Positions 11,066 to 23,214 of a stretch of DNA of 64,000 nucleotides are shown here, piece after piece. Positions within the stretch are counted from its first letter, which is position 1. Every line of letters begins with the position of its first letter. The stretch lies in assembly GCF_040802235.1 (NCBI RefSeq), contig NC_133157.1, positions 26,429,501 through 26,493,500 on the forward strand. The letters run 5' to 3'. This DNA comes from Manis javanica (Eukaryota > Chordata > Mammalia > Pholidota > Manidae). A program made the position numbers and the translations under genes. Under the pieces are notes generated by a model. That model had not been told where the DNA came from. It was given only the letters and a program-made list of their open reading frames with translations, and ran no database searches.

Positions 11066-13045
11066 TTTTCTGTTTATTTTATTTATTTATTTTTTAAATG
11101 CTTTTTCATTGGTATGAATGTTTTTTTTTTTGAGAGGGCATCTCTCATATTTATTGATCAAATGGTTGTTAACAACAATAAAATTCTGTATAGATGTGTC
11201 AATGCTCAATGCACAATAATTAATCCACCCCCAGCCTAATTCTCATCAGTCTCCAATCTTCTGAAGCATAACGAACAAGTTCTTACATGGTGAACAAATT
11301 ATTACATAGTGAATAAGTTTTTACATGGTGAACAGTACATGGGCAGTCATCACAAAAACTTTTGGTTTTGATCACTCATTATGGACTATAAACAATCAGG
11401 TCAAATATGAATATTCATTTGATTTTTATACTTGATTTATATGTGAATCCCACATATCTCCCTTTATTATTATTATTATTTTTTAAATAAAATGCTGAAG
11501 TGGTAGGTAGATGCAAGATAAAGGTAGAAAACATAGTTTAGTGCTGTAAGAGGGCAAATGTAGATGATCAGGTGTGTGCCTGTAGACTAAGTGTTAATCC
11601 AAGCTAGACAAGGGCAATAAAACATGCACGGATGCAGAAGATTTCTCTCAAAGCAGGGGGGGCTGAGGTTCTAAGCCTCACCTCTGTTGATCCCCAATTT
11701 CTCACCTGGTGGCCCCCCTGCGACTGTGCCTGTCTAAGGTTGTTCCTCCCTTGAGGAATCTTACCCATCTCTGGCTAACCAGTCATCTTCTGGGGCCATA
11801 CAGGGAAATGTAAAGTTGGTAAGTGAGAGAGAAGCCATATTGTTTGAAAAGGTTAGCTTTTTATTTTGCAGATTTATGCCCTGTGGCTTCTGTGCTCAGC
11901 ATTTGTCTTGAGGTATCTTTACCACTTGGAGGAATTATGATACTGGATGAATTCGATATGAGGCATGAATTGTATTTAAGGGTTGTAATTAGGAAGGAAG
12001 AAGAAAAGCTATAGAGGTAGCAGATGGTAGAAAACATGGGAAGATTGATTATTTCTTTGACATATCTTCTTGTAGAGTACCTTAAGTATGTATAGGTTTT
12101 AAACTACTAATTAAATTGCACACACACATTAACATAATAGGAATACAGTTACATAACCAAAGCAGATCTATAATTACCAGCCATCTCCAGTGAAGTCAAG
12201 AAAACTAGTTAGGCACCTGAGGCATTTGTGAAAACTTATCTATGATATGGTGGATATTGTCCAACTGAACTTGAACAGTCTGAGAAAAATCAGACAAATT
12301 AAAACAACCCATTCCTGGGAACTGTTGACATCCCATATGTTCTTTTAACAGTAGATAGTCTGTAGTCGTAAGATTTTGGAGCGCTACAACTTGCACTTCT
12401 CCTAAATCTTGGTTGAGTTCCAACAGTATAGATCCAGTCAATTTGTTGTTTTACTGTATGCACAGGCTAGCTTAGATATCTCCTTCTTCATTCCCATGGC
12501 AAGTCCAGGAACTGGTGGCATGAATGCAGCTACAACTGCAGCATCACCTGTATCTTTGTTGAGGTGTTTTAATGATCATCTTCTGGTATGACTCTTCCAG
12601 AGAGTGCTGATGTTGGAAGTTCTTCTTCATATCGTATCTTAGTTCATTTTCTGGGTAGCCAAATTAGGCTTTGATCCTCTGTATAAACACAAACAGATGC
12701 TTTGCCCACACTTTGATATGCCCTTCATACCATTGTGTAGAACTCATTGGAGGTTACCACACAGGAACTGCTTTTTTTTTTTAAGAGAAAGGAATATTAT
12801 CAGAAAAGTGTACATCCATCGCCGATCATCTGACACCCTTTAAGTGATCAAAATTAAAGATATTTAAAGCATACATTAATTGTTGATTTACAGTTAGTTT
12901 TATGCTATCAGGGAGTAATCCCTTTTCTCTTTTTTTATCTTTAATCTACACTTACATGAAGAATATTATGTTTACTAAGCTCTCCCCTATACCAGGTCTG
13001 CCCTATAAACCCCTTTACAGTCACTGTCCATCAGCATAGCAAGAT
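11066..13045 (-). mobile_element. Chimeric L1/env retroposon, copy 1 (5'-truncated)
   Basis: On the minus strand this starts with about 110 bp of L1 3' UTR (13045 to about 12935). It continues through a 1.8-kb module shared with 28208-30010 and 63390-64000, and ends in an A-tail at 11121-11131. A further 50 bp and a second short A-run follow. A perfect 14-bp target-site duplication flanks it. The right-hand flank reads TTTT/AA at the cleavage point, which is the L1-endonuclease preference. The reading is one L1-driven insertion of an L1-plus-module transcript, truncated at its 5' end. Confidence 0.93.
12205..12441 (-). pseudogene. Retroviral envelope transmembrane-subunit remnant, copy 1
   Basis: A 78-codon open piece of an old endogenous-retrovirus envelope gene lies inside the chimeric module. 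It shows a segment beginning VVALQNL, like the conserved region ahead of the transmembrane-subunit cysteine motif, then GCQQFPGMGCFN. The spacing fits the Cx6CC motif of retroviral transmembrane subunits, with the first Cys of the CC pair replaced by Gly. It is a fragment only: no surface subunit and no membrane anchor are recognised, and a stop follows QMPQVPN. Family assignment is by motif resemblance. Confidence 0.7.
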
Positions 13046-13059
13046 TCTAAACTGCTTTT
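13046..13059. repeat. Target-site duplication, right copy
   Basis: TCTAAACTGCTTTT followed directly by AAG. On this strand the nick site therefore reads TTTT/AA, as expected for a minus-oriented L1-mediated insertion. Confidence 0.93.
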
Positions 13060-14235
13060 AAGTCCCTCCATTGTGTATTTCATTTCTGATACTATATTCT
13101 GTCATTATTGAATCTCTGTCTGGAATTCTTCCCTGAATTCTTGAACAATTTTCTCTACCTCCTTGAGCATGTTCATAAATTTTATTTTGAAATCTCTGTC
13201 TGGAAGATTGATGAGTTCAGTTTCACTTGGCCCTTTTTCTTGTGTTTGTGGGATTTGGTTTGAATCAGGTTTCTTTGATGTTTCATATTTGTATGTGGCA
13301 CCTTCTATTGCCCAAGAGCTCTACTCTCGGGAGCTGCTCAGCACCTAGAGTGATGTCAGCAATTGCAGAGGAGTGGTGCTGGTGACTGGGGGAAGGAAAG
13401 AGCTGTTTTCTGGTTCCTCTCTTCTATGCTTATCTCCAGTGCCAGAACCAGTGGCTGAATATACAGATGTAAGCCTGTATGCTTTGCATTTTTAGCTGCT
13501 GTAGGCAGGACTTCCCTCTGACTCGCCTGACGTGAGAGCAGTGGCTGGCAGTTTGCATACCAGGTGTGGGCCAGCTGGTTGGAAGGCCACCAGGCTGTGT
13601 ATCACAGTGGGGGGCCTTGTAGCTGCATAGTCAGCCAGGGGGATGGAGCACCTGCAGGTCTTGAATGTTCTTGACCTTCTGTGCAGAGTGCTCTATGGCA
13701 ATTTTTTCCATCTCTCCTTTCCCCTGAGTGGCAAGCTCTGTGCAATCTCTGCCCCTTTAGCAGCTCTCTCACTGTTTGGAAGTCTCTCAGACTGCCTGCC
13801 TTTCTTTTGTCCCAGAGCAGCCAGATGTGGATCCCTGTTTTCCACAAGTGGCTGGAATCTCAGTCTCTCTATATATTCTGCCTGTCTTAGCTTTCCAACC
13901 CCACTAATTTCCAGAGCACCGTGCAATGTAGGTTCATGCTCCCAGCGGAGGTCTCCAGTGCTAGGTGTTCAATGGTCCACTCTCTCCTCACTCCATTTCC
14001 CTTCCTCTCGCTGGTGAGCTGGTGTGGGGGAAGGGCATGGGTCCCACCAGATCACAGGTTTGGTACTTACCCTGTTCCTTGAGGTCAGTTCTTTTCTCCA
14101 TGTATGTGCTGTGTGATGTACCCTTCTTTCCTGTTGTTCTTTCAGGATTTGTAATAATTATATTTTCGTATTGTATGTGGTTTTGGGAGGATACCTCTGT
14201 CTCATGTCTCCTGCCGCCATCTTTCTCTATTGACA

Positions 14236-15453
14236 TATTTAACTCAATTCCTTCTTTGTAAATTGGGCTCCCATCCTCACACTGGCACTCTTCCGTGTGG
14301 CTGTGCTCATCAAGTCAACAGAAATCTCAGTTTTGAGCTATCTTTCTCTTGTTGCCAAACACCAAAACCCTATAGCTCTTCAATTTATTGAACAAGTTGT
14401 CTCCTGCTCTTTTGCCACTTCTTATCCTCTTATTGCAAGATTTGCCAATTACCAGTTCTGTCTAGTTCTTTTACTGCTTAGGAACTGTGTTATCTAATGC
14501 AAAGTAGGAAATAAATCCTCATCACAATGTGGTCTCTTTTCAAACTCCAAGAGGAACTCTGCTACCATGCCACCTCTACTTCATTAAGTCAAAACTTAGA
14601 AACCACTGTGTTGTATACTTTAAACCAATATAAATTGCATATCAATAATATTTCAATAAAAAACAACATAGTTTGCATTAACAGGGGACTCTTTCAGTTA
14701 TCTTAGTCTCACTGTGTTTCAAATCTAGAAAAGTTATGGTTGTTGGTAAACCAGTCTAGTTCTTCTGTGGTATAGTACACATCACATAGAAAATAAAAGG
14801 TAATATTATGGGAGTTCATATGACATATTGTTAATATAGTTTATTTAGATAACATTGCATTGACTCAACTTTCATTTTGAATAATTTGTGACCTCAGGTA
14901 TGACAGACATACATTTCTACTGTTATACATGGTATAGTTCATTTACTGATGAAAAAAATTTGTTGAACATCTGTATGTACCAGGCTATATTTTAGGTCTC
15001 TGCTGTAGGGTAATAAACAGACAAGTTTCCACTCTCAGAGAGCACATATGTAAAGTGGACATAACCAGTAAATAAATGAACAAATTAGAAATGAATATAT
15101 AATATGTCATGTTCTAATTAATATTCCCTTTGCATAATTTATGACAGTATACATATTTTAGGTTACAAAGTGTTTTTGAGAACTCCTTGTGCCTTTATTA
15201 TTTTCTAAAGTTTTAAGGGTGATTGTATTTTGCTGGTGCTTCCTAAGAAATTTTCAACATTTTGCATTTTCCTAACAGTATTTTTTTAAACCACAATCAT
15301 GTTTTATTTCTGAAGTTAGAACAAAAAGCTAAGTGACAACAACAAACCTAAATATTCCTGTCATACGGTTTTGAATGTCACATAGTGAGTTTGTTTTGAC
15401 ACGGTGATTTTCTCTTTTTGAATTTTGTGTCTGTGGCCACTGTGGATTCTGAG
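14236..15453. other. Intergenic, single-copy with traces of old repeats
   Basis: AT-rich and without a supportable gene. The stretch near 14600-14670 (tttcaataaaaaac) resembles the A-rich end of an old L1. The stretch 14940-15080 (TTGTTGAACATCTGTATGTACCAGGC) resembles a common ancient mammalian interspersed repeat, family not assigned. The last 80 bp are the 3' flank of the odorant-receptor locus. Confidence 0.5.
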
Positions 15454-16432
15454 TCACGTAGCATAAAGCAGTATTCTTATTCCATCAGAGAAGTTTTTCC
15501 TACCCACCATGTTCTTCACAGCAGCCTTTACATCCTTGTTTCTTAGACTATAGATGAGAGGATTGAGCATGGGGGTCATTACTCCATAGAAGAGAGAAAT
15601 GAGGGCGTCAATGATGTCCTGATTATCTGTGCCACCAGAGCTTTTGGACTTGGGCTTTGCGTACATGAAGAAGGTAGTTCCATAGAATATAATGACTACC
15701 GTCAAGTGTGCTGAGCAGGTGGAGAAGGCCTTACGTTTTCCTTCACTGGAAGGAATCCTCAGAATAGTGGCAACAATAAAAATGTAAGAGATGGAAATTA
15801 CTAGCAATGGAATAACGAGAACAATCAGATTTGACCCTGCCATGCTGAGTACATTGATTGAAATATCAGCACAGGCCAGCTTTAGGATAGCTAGAATTTC
15901 ACAGACAAAATGGTTAATAACATTATTAGCACAGAAGGGTAACTGCATTGCAAGAGATGTCTGCACCACTGAGTCAAGAAGCCCAGTAACCCAGGATCCA
16001 GCTGCCATAGGCATGTAGGCACCTTTGCTCATGATGATAGGGTATCTCAGTGGGTAGCAGATGGCCACATAGCGGTCAAGTGCCATCATGCCTAGAAGCA
16101 CACACTCTGTGGCAAAGGACAGAAACATTTGCACCATGCACCCAGAGAAGGAAACCCTTTTTTTTTTTTACTGTCAGAAAGCTGTCAAGGGTTAGTGGGA
16201 CAGAACAGCTTGTGTAGCAAATGTCCAGGTAGGAAAGATTACAGAGGAAGAAATACATGGGGGTATGCAAGTGAGAATCGTAGATGATTACTGAGATGAG
16301 GACTCCATTTCCCAGCAGGATCATCAGGTACATCCACAAAACTAGCACAAAGAAAACTGTCTGGAGCTTTGGGTGGGCAGAAAGCCCAACAAGAACAAAT
16401 TCTTTCAGTATGGTATCATTGCTTCTTTCCAT
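15454..16432 (-). pseudogene. Odorant receptor (class II, OR13/OR2S-like) with one frameshift
   Basis: This is an intronless seven-transmembrane odorant-receptor reading frame; such receptors couple to G-olf in sensory cilia. The N-terminal part (16432 to about 16160) has MERSNDT with an N-glycosylation sequon, LLGNG, HTPMYFF and SYLDICYTS. The second part (to 15454) has [24 protein letters not shown] and [16 protein letters not shown], and ends at a normal stop with full family length (about 325 residues). The two parts differ by one base at a run of 12 T at 16158-16169. Eleven would keep the frame between FLTVKKK and VSFSGC. Either it is a young pseudogene or the homopolymer length is a sequencing error. 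By memory the closest human relatives are OR2S2 and OR13C. No other stop is present. Confidence 0.88.
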
Positions 16433-18180
16433 ATTACATATACCTCTTCTTCTACAGCACTCTATGGATGATAGAAAGATACTTGTTAATACAGTGTCTG
16501 TAAGAGCTATGTCTTGTAAGAGTCACAATCTGTGCTACTTAGTTTTATATTTGCGTGCAATAATAAAACCCTGGGGCAAATTTCATACTGTTAATCCAGG
16601 CCACTAGAGTAGGAATCCTATTCTGATTTCCCCAGGGTTAAGAGAGGTACATTTGATTCTATGATGTTTGAATCCCAAACCAGTGTATTGCCATTTCTAT
16701 TCATTAACATATTGACCATCAATCAGTGGCCTACAGCCTGGATGCAGCAGAAAGATGTGTTTTGTTTGACTGTGATTCCTGCAGTACGCTTTAAATTTGA
16801 ACTAGAGGTCAACATTTCAAAAGCGGGAGATATGTTATAAAAATGTATATTTTCAGTTTGTCTTCAAATAAATTGTAATATTTTAAAACACTGGCCCATT
16901 TCTATTATAGACCTATTACAGTTTACCCACTGCATTTGAAGCTTGTTCGCCATTCCAACAGATTAACCTCCTCCCTCTCATCTTGTTGTTAGTGGAAGTG
17001 AATAATAGTTGCCAATAAACATATTATTCTCAGTTTATCTCAGTCATTTGTATTACCTGACAGGATCATATATGTATTTGAATTTTTGACCCATTGCTGC
17101 AGAGCCAACTCATCCATCCACTAGGCATAGTAGGCCTACCATACATTAGAAGCAAAAATAAAAAATGTTTTGATTTCTTTTAAAATCTGAATAAGTGAGT
17201 TTTTAAGTTTTAATAGATAACATTAGTATATTTATCTTTAAACTAATGCAGATGTAAGCTGGAACTTTCAATATTAGGTCATGGAATAAAGAACCCATGA
17301 CAGTACAAGTGTCCAGGGCTATTAAACTCATAATGCAGTTTTGTGTGGTTGAATTTCTTTTTAGAGATCAGTTTTTTTTTGTTCTGGTGGTGTAAGTCAT
17401 CATTAAATATCTTTTAGCCTTATTGCAAAAATCAGGCTCATCAAAAAAGGGACATATATTTATATACTCCAGTTCTACCTCAATATGATGAGGAAGTGTG
17501 TGTTCAAATAAATATTTTCTTCAATACAAACAAATAGGAAGTATTTACAATGCCAATTTTATCATAAGCAGAGAGATACGGTGTTGTATATTGTAGGTCC
17601 CACTTCATTTCCTTATTTTCACTGCATGCAGGAACTATCACTTAGGGAGTAACAGTAATAATGCTTTCATTCAAAATGTATACATTTAACGAAACCAGTG
17701 TTTTGCAGGCATTATTTTTTAGCAAATAGGATTTATACAGAAACATATAACATATAACACAAACAAAAAAAGAGTTTCCCTAGTTAGAGTTACACTGGTT
17801 TGCAGGGAAGATGAAGCCCTATCCCTTTAGTACTTTATTTACTCTTTCTCCCTTGATTCAGTTTAAGAAGGAGGCATAGCATTGAAACGAAGGGGCATGG
17901 TATGTAAACCCAGGGGCATAGTATGAAAACCACCATTGTAATCAGTACGAAATAATATTAATACTCTGTATTTTGTACAGTTTTGGTAAAATAATAATGA
18001 AATATTAGTTTATGTATTGATTAGTCTCTTATCAGTGTATGTATTTATTTGTATTAGATTATTGTATGTCTAAATATGTATTCAGATACATAGTTTTATT
18101 CATTAAATTCAAGGAGGCAGGACTATTATTGTATGACATGTGAATTACTTTAAGATTTTGTAAACATCACCAATAAATCA
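16433..18180. other. Upstream flank of the odorant-receptor locus, no gene seen
   Basis: AT-rich single-copy sequence. Odorant-receptor genes usually have an upstream non-coding exon and promoter here, but nothing in the sequence lets me place one. No long reading frame or clear young repeat is seen. Confidence 0.45.
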
Positions 18181-20250
18181 TGATATAAACATACTAAAGA
18201 AAATAGAATTATTTCAAGGGATGCAGGAAATAAATTTGGTGAAGATTAATTCAAAATTTTCATATAAACTATTTGAAGTTCACAAGCAGAAAGTAATTTC
18301 CTAATCTTGAAAGAAAACTTATGCCAGAAACCTTTAGCAAATTGCTATTCCCTAATAATAAAGACAGTTTATACATTCTCATTAATATCTGGACTAAGAT
18401 AAGGATGCCCACTCTTACAGCTCCTATTTAATGTGGACTTGGTAGTCCTTGTCATAATCATAAGACAAAAAAATGGTAGAAGGAGCAGTAAAAAAGGACT
18501 AAAAAATGTATAAGAACTGATGAGAAAAATTTGTAAGACTTTTGGAAGTACAATCAGTGGAAAAATCACTAGGCTTCTCTGTATTAGCACTATGATTAGC
18601 AAGCATAATAAAATTGAATTTAGTAAAATTAACAAATTAGATTTTATCCTAATAAAGTACACACAAAAGCCTTTACATAAATCATTTTAAAAATATCATA
18701 AAGAGCTTAACAGAATATGAGTAACTGAAAAGGTAGAACATGTTAATGGATGGGACAATATAAGGTTGTCATTTCCCCCCTAAATTAGTCTATACATTCA
18801 ATTAAATGTGCTCTAAAGTTTAGCTGGGTTTTTTTTTTAGCTATATGAGTATACATTCTAAAATTTATATGGAAGAATAAAAGTACACAACTTGCACAGT
18901 TAATTTTATAAAAGAAAAGTAAGGGAGCATACACATTTGTAACATACTACAAAGGTATGGTAATAAAGATATTATGATAATGGCTCAGGGACATTTAAAT
19001 AGGCCACTGGAAGGGAAAAAAGATCTCAGATAAAGATATGTTTATATGGAAATTTGATATGTCATAAAATGGTCACCCCAAAGTAGTGAGGGAGTAACAG
19101 CTTAGGAGAGACCATGTTAGGAAACTATGTTTATAAATGAATAAAAGATAAAATTAGATCCTTGGATTACTATAAACAAAGGTGGAAACCAGATAGATTA
19201 ACAATTTGAATGTGAAAAAATTGCAAAATTAGTAAAACGCAATATAGAAATTTTTTTGAACTTATAGCAGAGGAAAAGCTTTTAAAACAAAATCCAAATG
19301 GCACAAACTAAGAAGCAGAATTTGGTGGGTTTAATATCAGTGAAGAATATCAGAGATAAAGTTTACAGACTCTCTGAGATAGTTGTTATATCTAAAACTG
19401 GCAAGTAACCCCCTTGATAGAATATACCAAAAAAAAAAAAAGAAGCAGAGAATAAAAAAACTCTCTTGCTTATCAAAAAGGTAAAGCTTTAAAAAAGCAG
19501 AGAATTGTTCAAAGGACATGAATTAGTGACATGGAGAAGAGAATTCCTAAATGGCTGACAGGTATATGGAGAGATTTGCACACTTGGAAAATCTGCAGAA
19601 TGCTCATTAAATGTTCAAAATTAGAAAAGTGCTCATTAAAACATTAAACATAAAACATTAAAACAGCCATGAAGTATCATTCATTTCATTAGAAAAGTAG
19701 ATAATGCCAAATGTTGGCAAGCATGTGGGAGGTAGGATTCTGGTGGGAGTATACACAGGTATACGGGAAGACTCTGTGGCTGTATTAAAATTGGGCAGGA
19801 CTCAGTGATTCCATTCCTAGGAATATGTCCCATATAAGTTCTTGTCCAGGACTGTAAGGGGAGAAGCATGAGGATTCTCATCATTGCACTGCTTGTGGTA
19901 AAAAGAGTTTGGAGGCAACCTTGATGTCCATCATCTGAGTAATGGTTTTACCATATGAGAGCCTGCATTATGGAACAGTTTGCAGAAATGAAAAGCAAAT
20001 GAACTAGATGTCTGCATAGCAACATATTTAGAACCCTGAAAAGTGTTTTTAAAAGTATGCAATATTGTGTTTTATAGCACATTAAATTTACATATAAATT
20101 TGAAATGCATATGTTACAAGGTATGTGCATTTTTAGGAACAAATCAAATAAGAGTGGGGTGAAGAATATTAGTGGAATCAATGATTATAGGAGAATATAG
20201 GTGGCTTTGTAAGGACTGAGGAAAATAATGTATAGAGGAATATAAAGTGA
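18180..20250 (+). mobile_element. Old degenerate LINE-1 (ORF2 to 3' end)
   Basis: Plus-strand L1 ORF2 remnants are recognisable despite heavy decay. They include a reverse-transcriptase stretch near 18400 (ctaagataaggatgcccact, matching ...RQGCP), the C-terminal region near 18880-18980, and the ORF2 tail near 19670-19950 (cattcctaggaatatgtccc; ttggaggcaaccttgatgtcca). No open frame remains. Confidence 0.75.
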
Positions 20251-21570
20251 AATACAGAGGAATATGATGAACTAAAACCTAATTTTAAAAAGGGAACAAA
20301 TGAAAACATATAAAAATCATACAGAGCAATATAGGACATATGCCAATAAAGGAGCTCTGCTAAGAAACGTAGTTTTAATAGAAAGGACTATCATAAGTGT
20401 AAAAATTGACTTCTGGCACCGTGAAACAACACATAATGGATTGGAGGGAAATAATTAAGACACTTAAAAGAAAGAAATGAGTTAAAAACTAGACCAGCCA
20501 CTTTACAAATGACATTTTAAATCTAGCAAAAGCAAAAATAAGTCATAAAGTTGTTGGTCAGCTATGCAGAAAGGAAGTTACTAGAGTCAACTGGAGACAC
20601 TGCTTACTGAACAGATTTCATGTCTTGGGGTCCCACTGGGAAGGTTATCCCTAGTTTAGAGATAGATTACCCTGGAATTCCTATTAGCCTTTTTCCACTA
20701 AATGTGCTATTGTAGAAGCAACCCCATTGTTTGGCACTTCTGGAGGTTGGTATCCAGGTCACTTTTATAGAAGGAAATAATGGAATGAGCAGAGGAACTA
20801 AGTGGTTGCTCCCCATTGGCCTTCCTGTTTCACGTTGCAAAGCATGGTACTCTGCTTCATACTAGTATCTGTGTGCTAGTCTCAGTCAATCCCTGTGAAT
20901 GAGATCCAGCCTCTTTTTGTTCTTACAAATCAATTTTTAGTCTGTGGAGCTAAGGAACAGAATGTGGACTTTGTTAACAAACAAAGAAACACAACAAAAA
21001 AGGTCAAACCAAAAACCAAAAAGAACCCACAATATTGGTAGTGAGGCTGCTGATAGGAAACAGCCAGCTTCCCTTAGGGGAAGCCTCTGAATCATGACCC
21101 ATGTTTAATCCAAACTCCAAAAATTAAATACAAATAGACTTCAAAGATGGGGATATCATTTAAGAGAGGGTCAGGATAACATTCCATATCTTTTTTGAGG
21201 GAAGGCTTTCATCTCTTACACCTAGAAAACTTTCTTCTCGAAGTAGTGAGTTTACTGAGGAATTGCTCACTGGGTAAGGAAGGACACATTGATTTTGTCT
21301 TCAGTTTTTCCTCTAGATTTCCCAGGGTTTGTTGAATATTATAAGCAACAGTAGTTAAGTGACATGAGTTGAAAAAATCTTGGCTGCATCTCTTAGGAGC
21401 TCTGTGATGTTATGCTAATTTTATAGCCATTTTCAGGAACTGTGGGCTCAGCTGTTATTGGGGCAGCCTGGTCTGAGTTTGACTGTTATCACATATGCTA
21501 AGTTTATGTTACTTTATGGCTAAGTTTATAGAACAGGAACTTAAAACTTATTTGATTCTTCCTTGGGTCA
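20250..21570. other. Single-copy intergenic DNA
   Basis: No gene, structured RNA or clear repeat recognised. An A-rich stretch lies at 20980-21030. Confidence 0.4.
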
Positions 21571-21735
21571 TAATTATTGCAGTTAAAGAGTATGAGACCT
21601 GAAATTACATTATTAGGAAACCCAACTCTAATACCAGATCTTTCAAAGGCTAAGTAAGTGAGGGCTGCACTTTTTTGCAGTCTGATGTTCTCATCTATAA
21701 TGTTACCAATAGCTTCTTCATAGACTTGAGAGAAA
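21570..21735 (+). repeat. MIR SINE fragment
   Basis: Diverged but in register with the MIR core: ttaaagagtatgagacctga, then aaacccaactctaatacc, then tctgatgttctcatctataatg. A 97-codon minus-strand open frame across it is therefore not a gene. Confidence 0.6.
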
Positions 21736-22029
21736 CCAATGTATGGTACAATGAAAGCACATTGCAAGCTAAATGTAATATCCAAATATTTGTTCATTCA
21801 TTCTTTCAACACATATATAGCAATAGGCTAGTGTATGCTAGGCAATATAACTAGGGTTAGTGATGAGAGGATGGTAATGAGTAAATGAAGTCATTGTAAT
21901 GTGTTTATCTCAACACCAAAGAATAATTCTTTATATAAATATTTCAGTATTTGTTAATTTAATGTCTTCCTTTCATATAATTTTATTATTTTGAAGCTTC
22001 AAAAGAATTGTCTTAAGCTACTGCCTTTT

Positions 22030-22165
22030 CACTTTAGAATCAAGGAAAGCAATGGTAAGGGAAGGTAAATGACTTAGTGTTCTGGGCCTAATTAATTGTG
22101 AGTAGGAAGCAAGCACTGATTGGTTCTAAAGCCCATGCTCTTTCCATAACACTGTATTATCTCAG
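22030..22165 (-). repeat. MIR SINE fragment
   Basis: The reverse-oriented MIR end is suggested by ggaaggtaaatgacttagtg and by agcccatgctctttccataa. Confidence 0.5.
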
Positions 22166-22704
22166 AGAGGGAAATGTGTGCTGTGTTAATTTTACTGGCT
22201 TTAGGGACAATTGGAGAGAAGCTAGATTAGTTAAACTTGGAATCCAAGTAGAATGACAGACTCATTGAGAATATGACATCCACAGATTAGATGCACTGAG
22301 CTTAATTTCTGCTACAAGCTAAAGCGCTTAGCACAACGAAAGAGTAGATGCTCAGATTTTTTTTCTGGAACATTTCTGTTAGCGAAGATTAATCCCAGTC
22401 AATAGTAATCAAAACCACAGAGATAAATGGCCTTTGGTATATTTTTGATTCCCACAATTTACTCTCCAAAGTAAAATCTTACACTGGAACTTAGGGGCAC
22501 TAAGAGGTACTAATTGTAGCGATCATGGACCACAGAGCTTCCAGATGTGGTTAGTGGAAGAGGTAGTTTATGTTTATTCATATTTACAGAGTTAGATATA
22601 GGAATCATATTTTTTGTTTTAATCAATTTGAATTCAACAATTATTTTGAATATACCCATACCAGTAGTATGACATCTCAGCTATTTAAAAAATTTTTCAA
22701 AATA

Positions 22705-23010
22705 CAGTTGACCCTTGAACATCATGGAGGTTAGGAGTACTGGCCCACGACACATTAAAAAATCTGTGTATAACTTTTGACTTTCCCAAAATAACAAATA
22801 GCCTACTGTTGACGGGACCATCCTGATAACATAAACAGTCAATTAACATGTATTTTGTATGTGTATTATATTGTTTTCTTACATAAAGTAAGCTAGTGAA
22901 AAGAAAAATATTTTTTCAAATCTCCAAAATATTTTCCAGTATATTTATTGAAAAAAATGCACCTCTAAGTAGACCTATGATTTCAGAATGTGTTGTTCAA
23001 GGATCAATTG
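22705..23010. mobile_element. Tigger-like (Tc1/mariner-pogo) non-autonomous DNA transposon
   Basis: The left end reads CAGTTGACCCTTGAACATCA and the right end is its inverted, slightly diverged match (TTGTTCAAGGATCAATTG). A TA dinucleotide lies directly outside each end, the target duplication of this superfamily. The interior (ataacttttgactttcccaa; agcctactgttgac) matches the well-known mammalian Tigger-derived repeats. At 306 bp it has no transposase. Confidence 0.85.
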
Positions 23011-23214
23011 TATCTTTAAAAAACATGGTGGTCATAGCAACTGTTGAAGATGGTTAAATAACTGCATTGCAGTTGCACATATTTGTGACAGAGAATTAAT
23101 TTTTTTCAGCAGGTAACAGATCGAATGATAACATTCAAATTGCTTGACAGCTGAAGAAAATAAAGGAGAACACGACTGTTTTGCAACGATACCTCTAAGA
23201 GCAAATGGAGATCT

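Larger units (their letters stand above)
10500..13286 (-). pseudogene. L1-C ORF1 remnant split by a nested insertion
   Basis: The N-terminal part runs from the ATG at 13284-13286 (MKHQRN) to 13060. The middle and C-terminal part continues at 11051 down to about 10500 and is open at 10616-11038 (HIIGVPEEEEREKGIQS). The 11066-13045 insert and one target-site copy separate the two pieces within the coiled-coil region. Confidence 0.88.
5955..14232 (-). mobile_element. L1-C: full-length old LINE-1, interrupted at 11066-13045
   Basis: On the minus strand the order is 5' UTR (14232 to 13287), ORF1 (13286 to about 10500, split by the insert), ORF2 (10140 to about 6300) and 3' UTR (to about 5955). 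The left end carries the L1 3'-UTR signature shared with 36950 and 61425 (cacccatattat, agtcactgtccatca). A short possible target-site duplication, TTGACATAT, occurs at about 5950 and again at about 14232. It is only 9 bp, so this is tentative. Confidence 0.92.

Noticed and set aside
21504-21797. A 97-codon minus-strand frame
   Set aside because: It overlaps a MIR fragment and has no recognisable domain.
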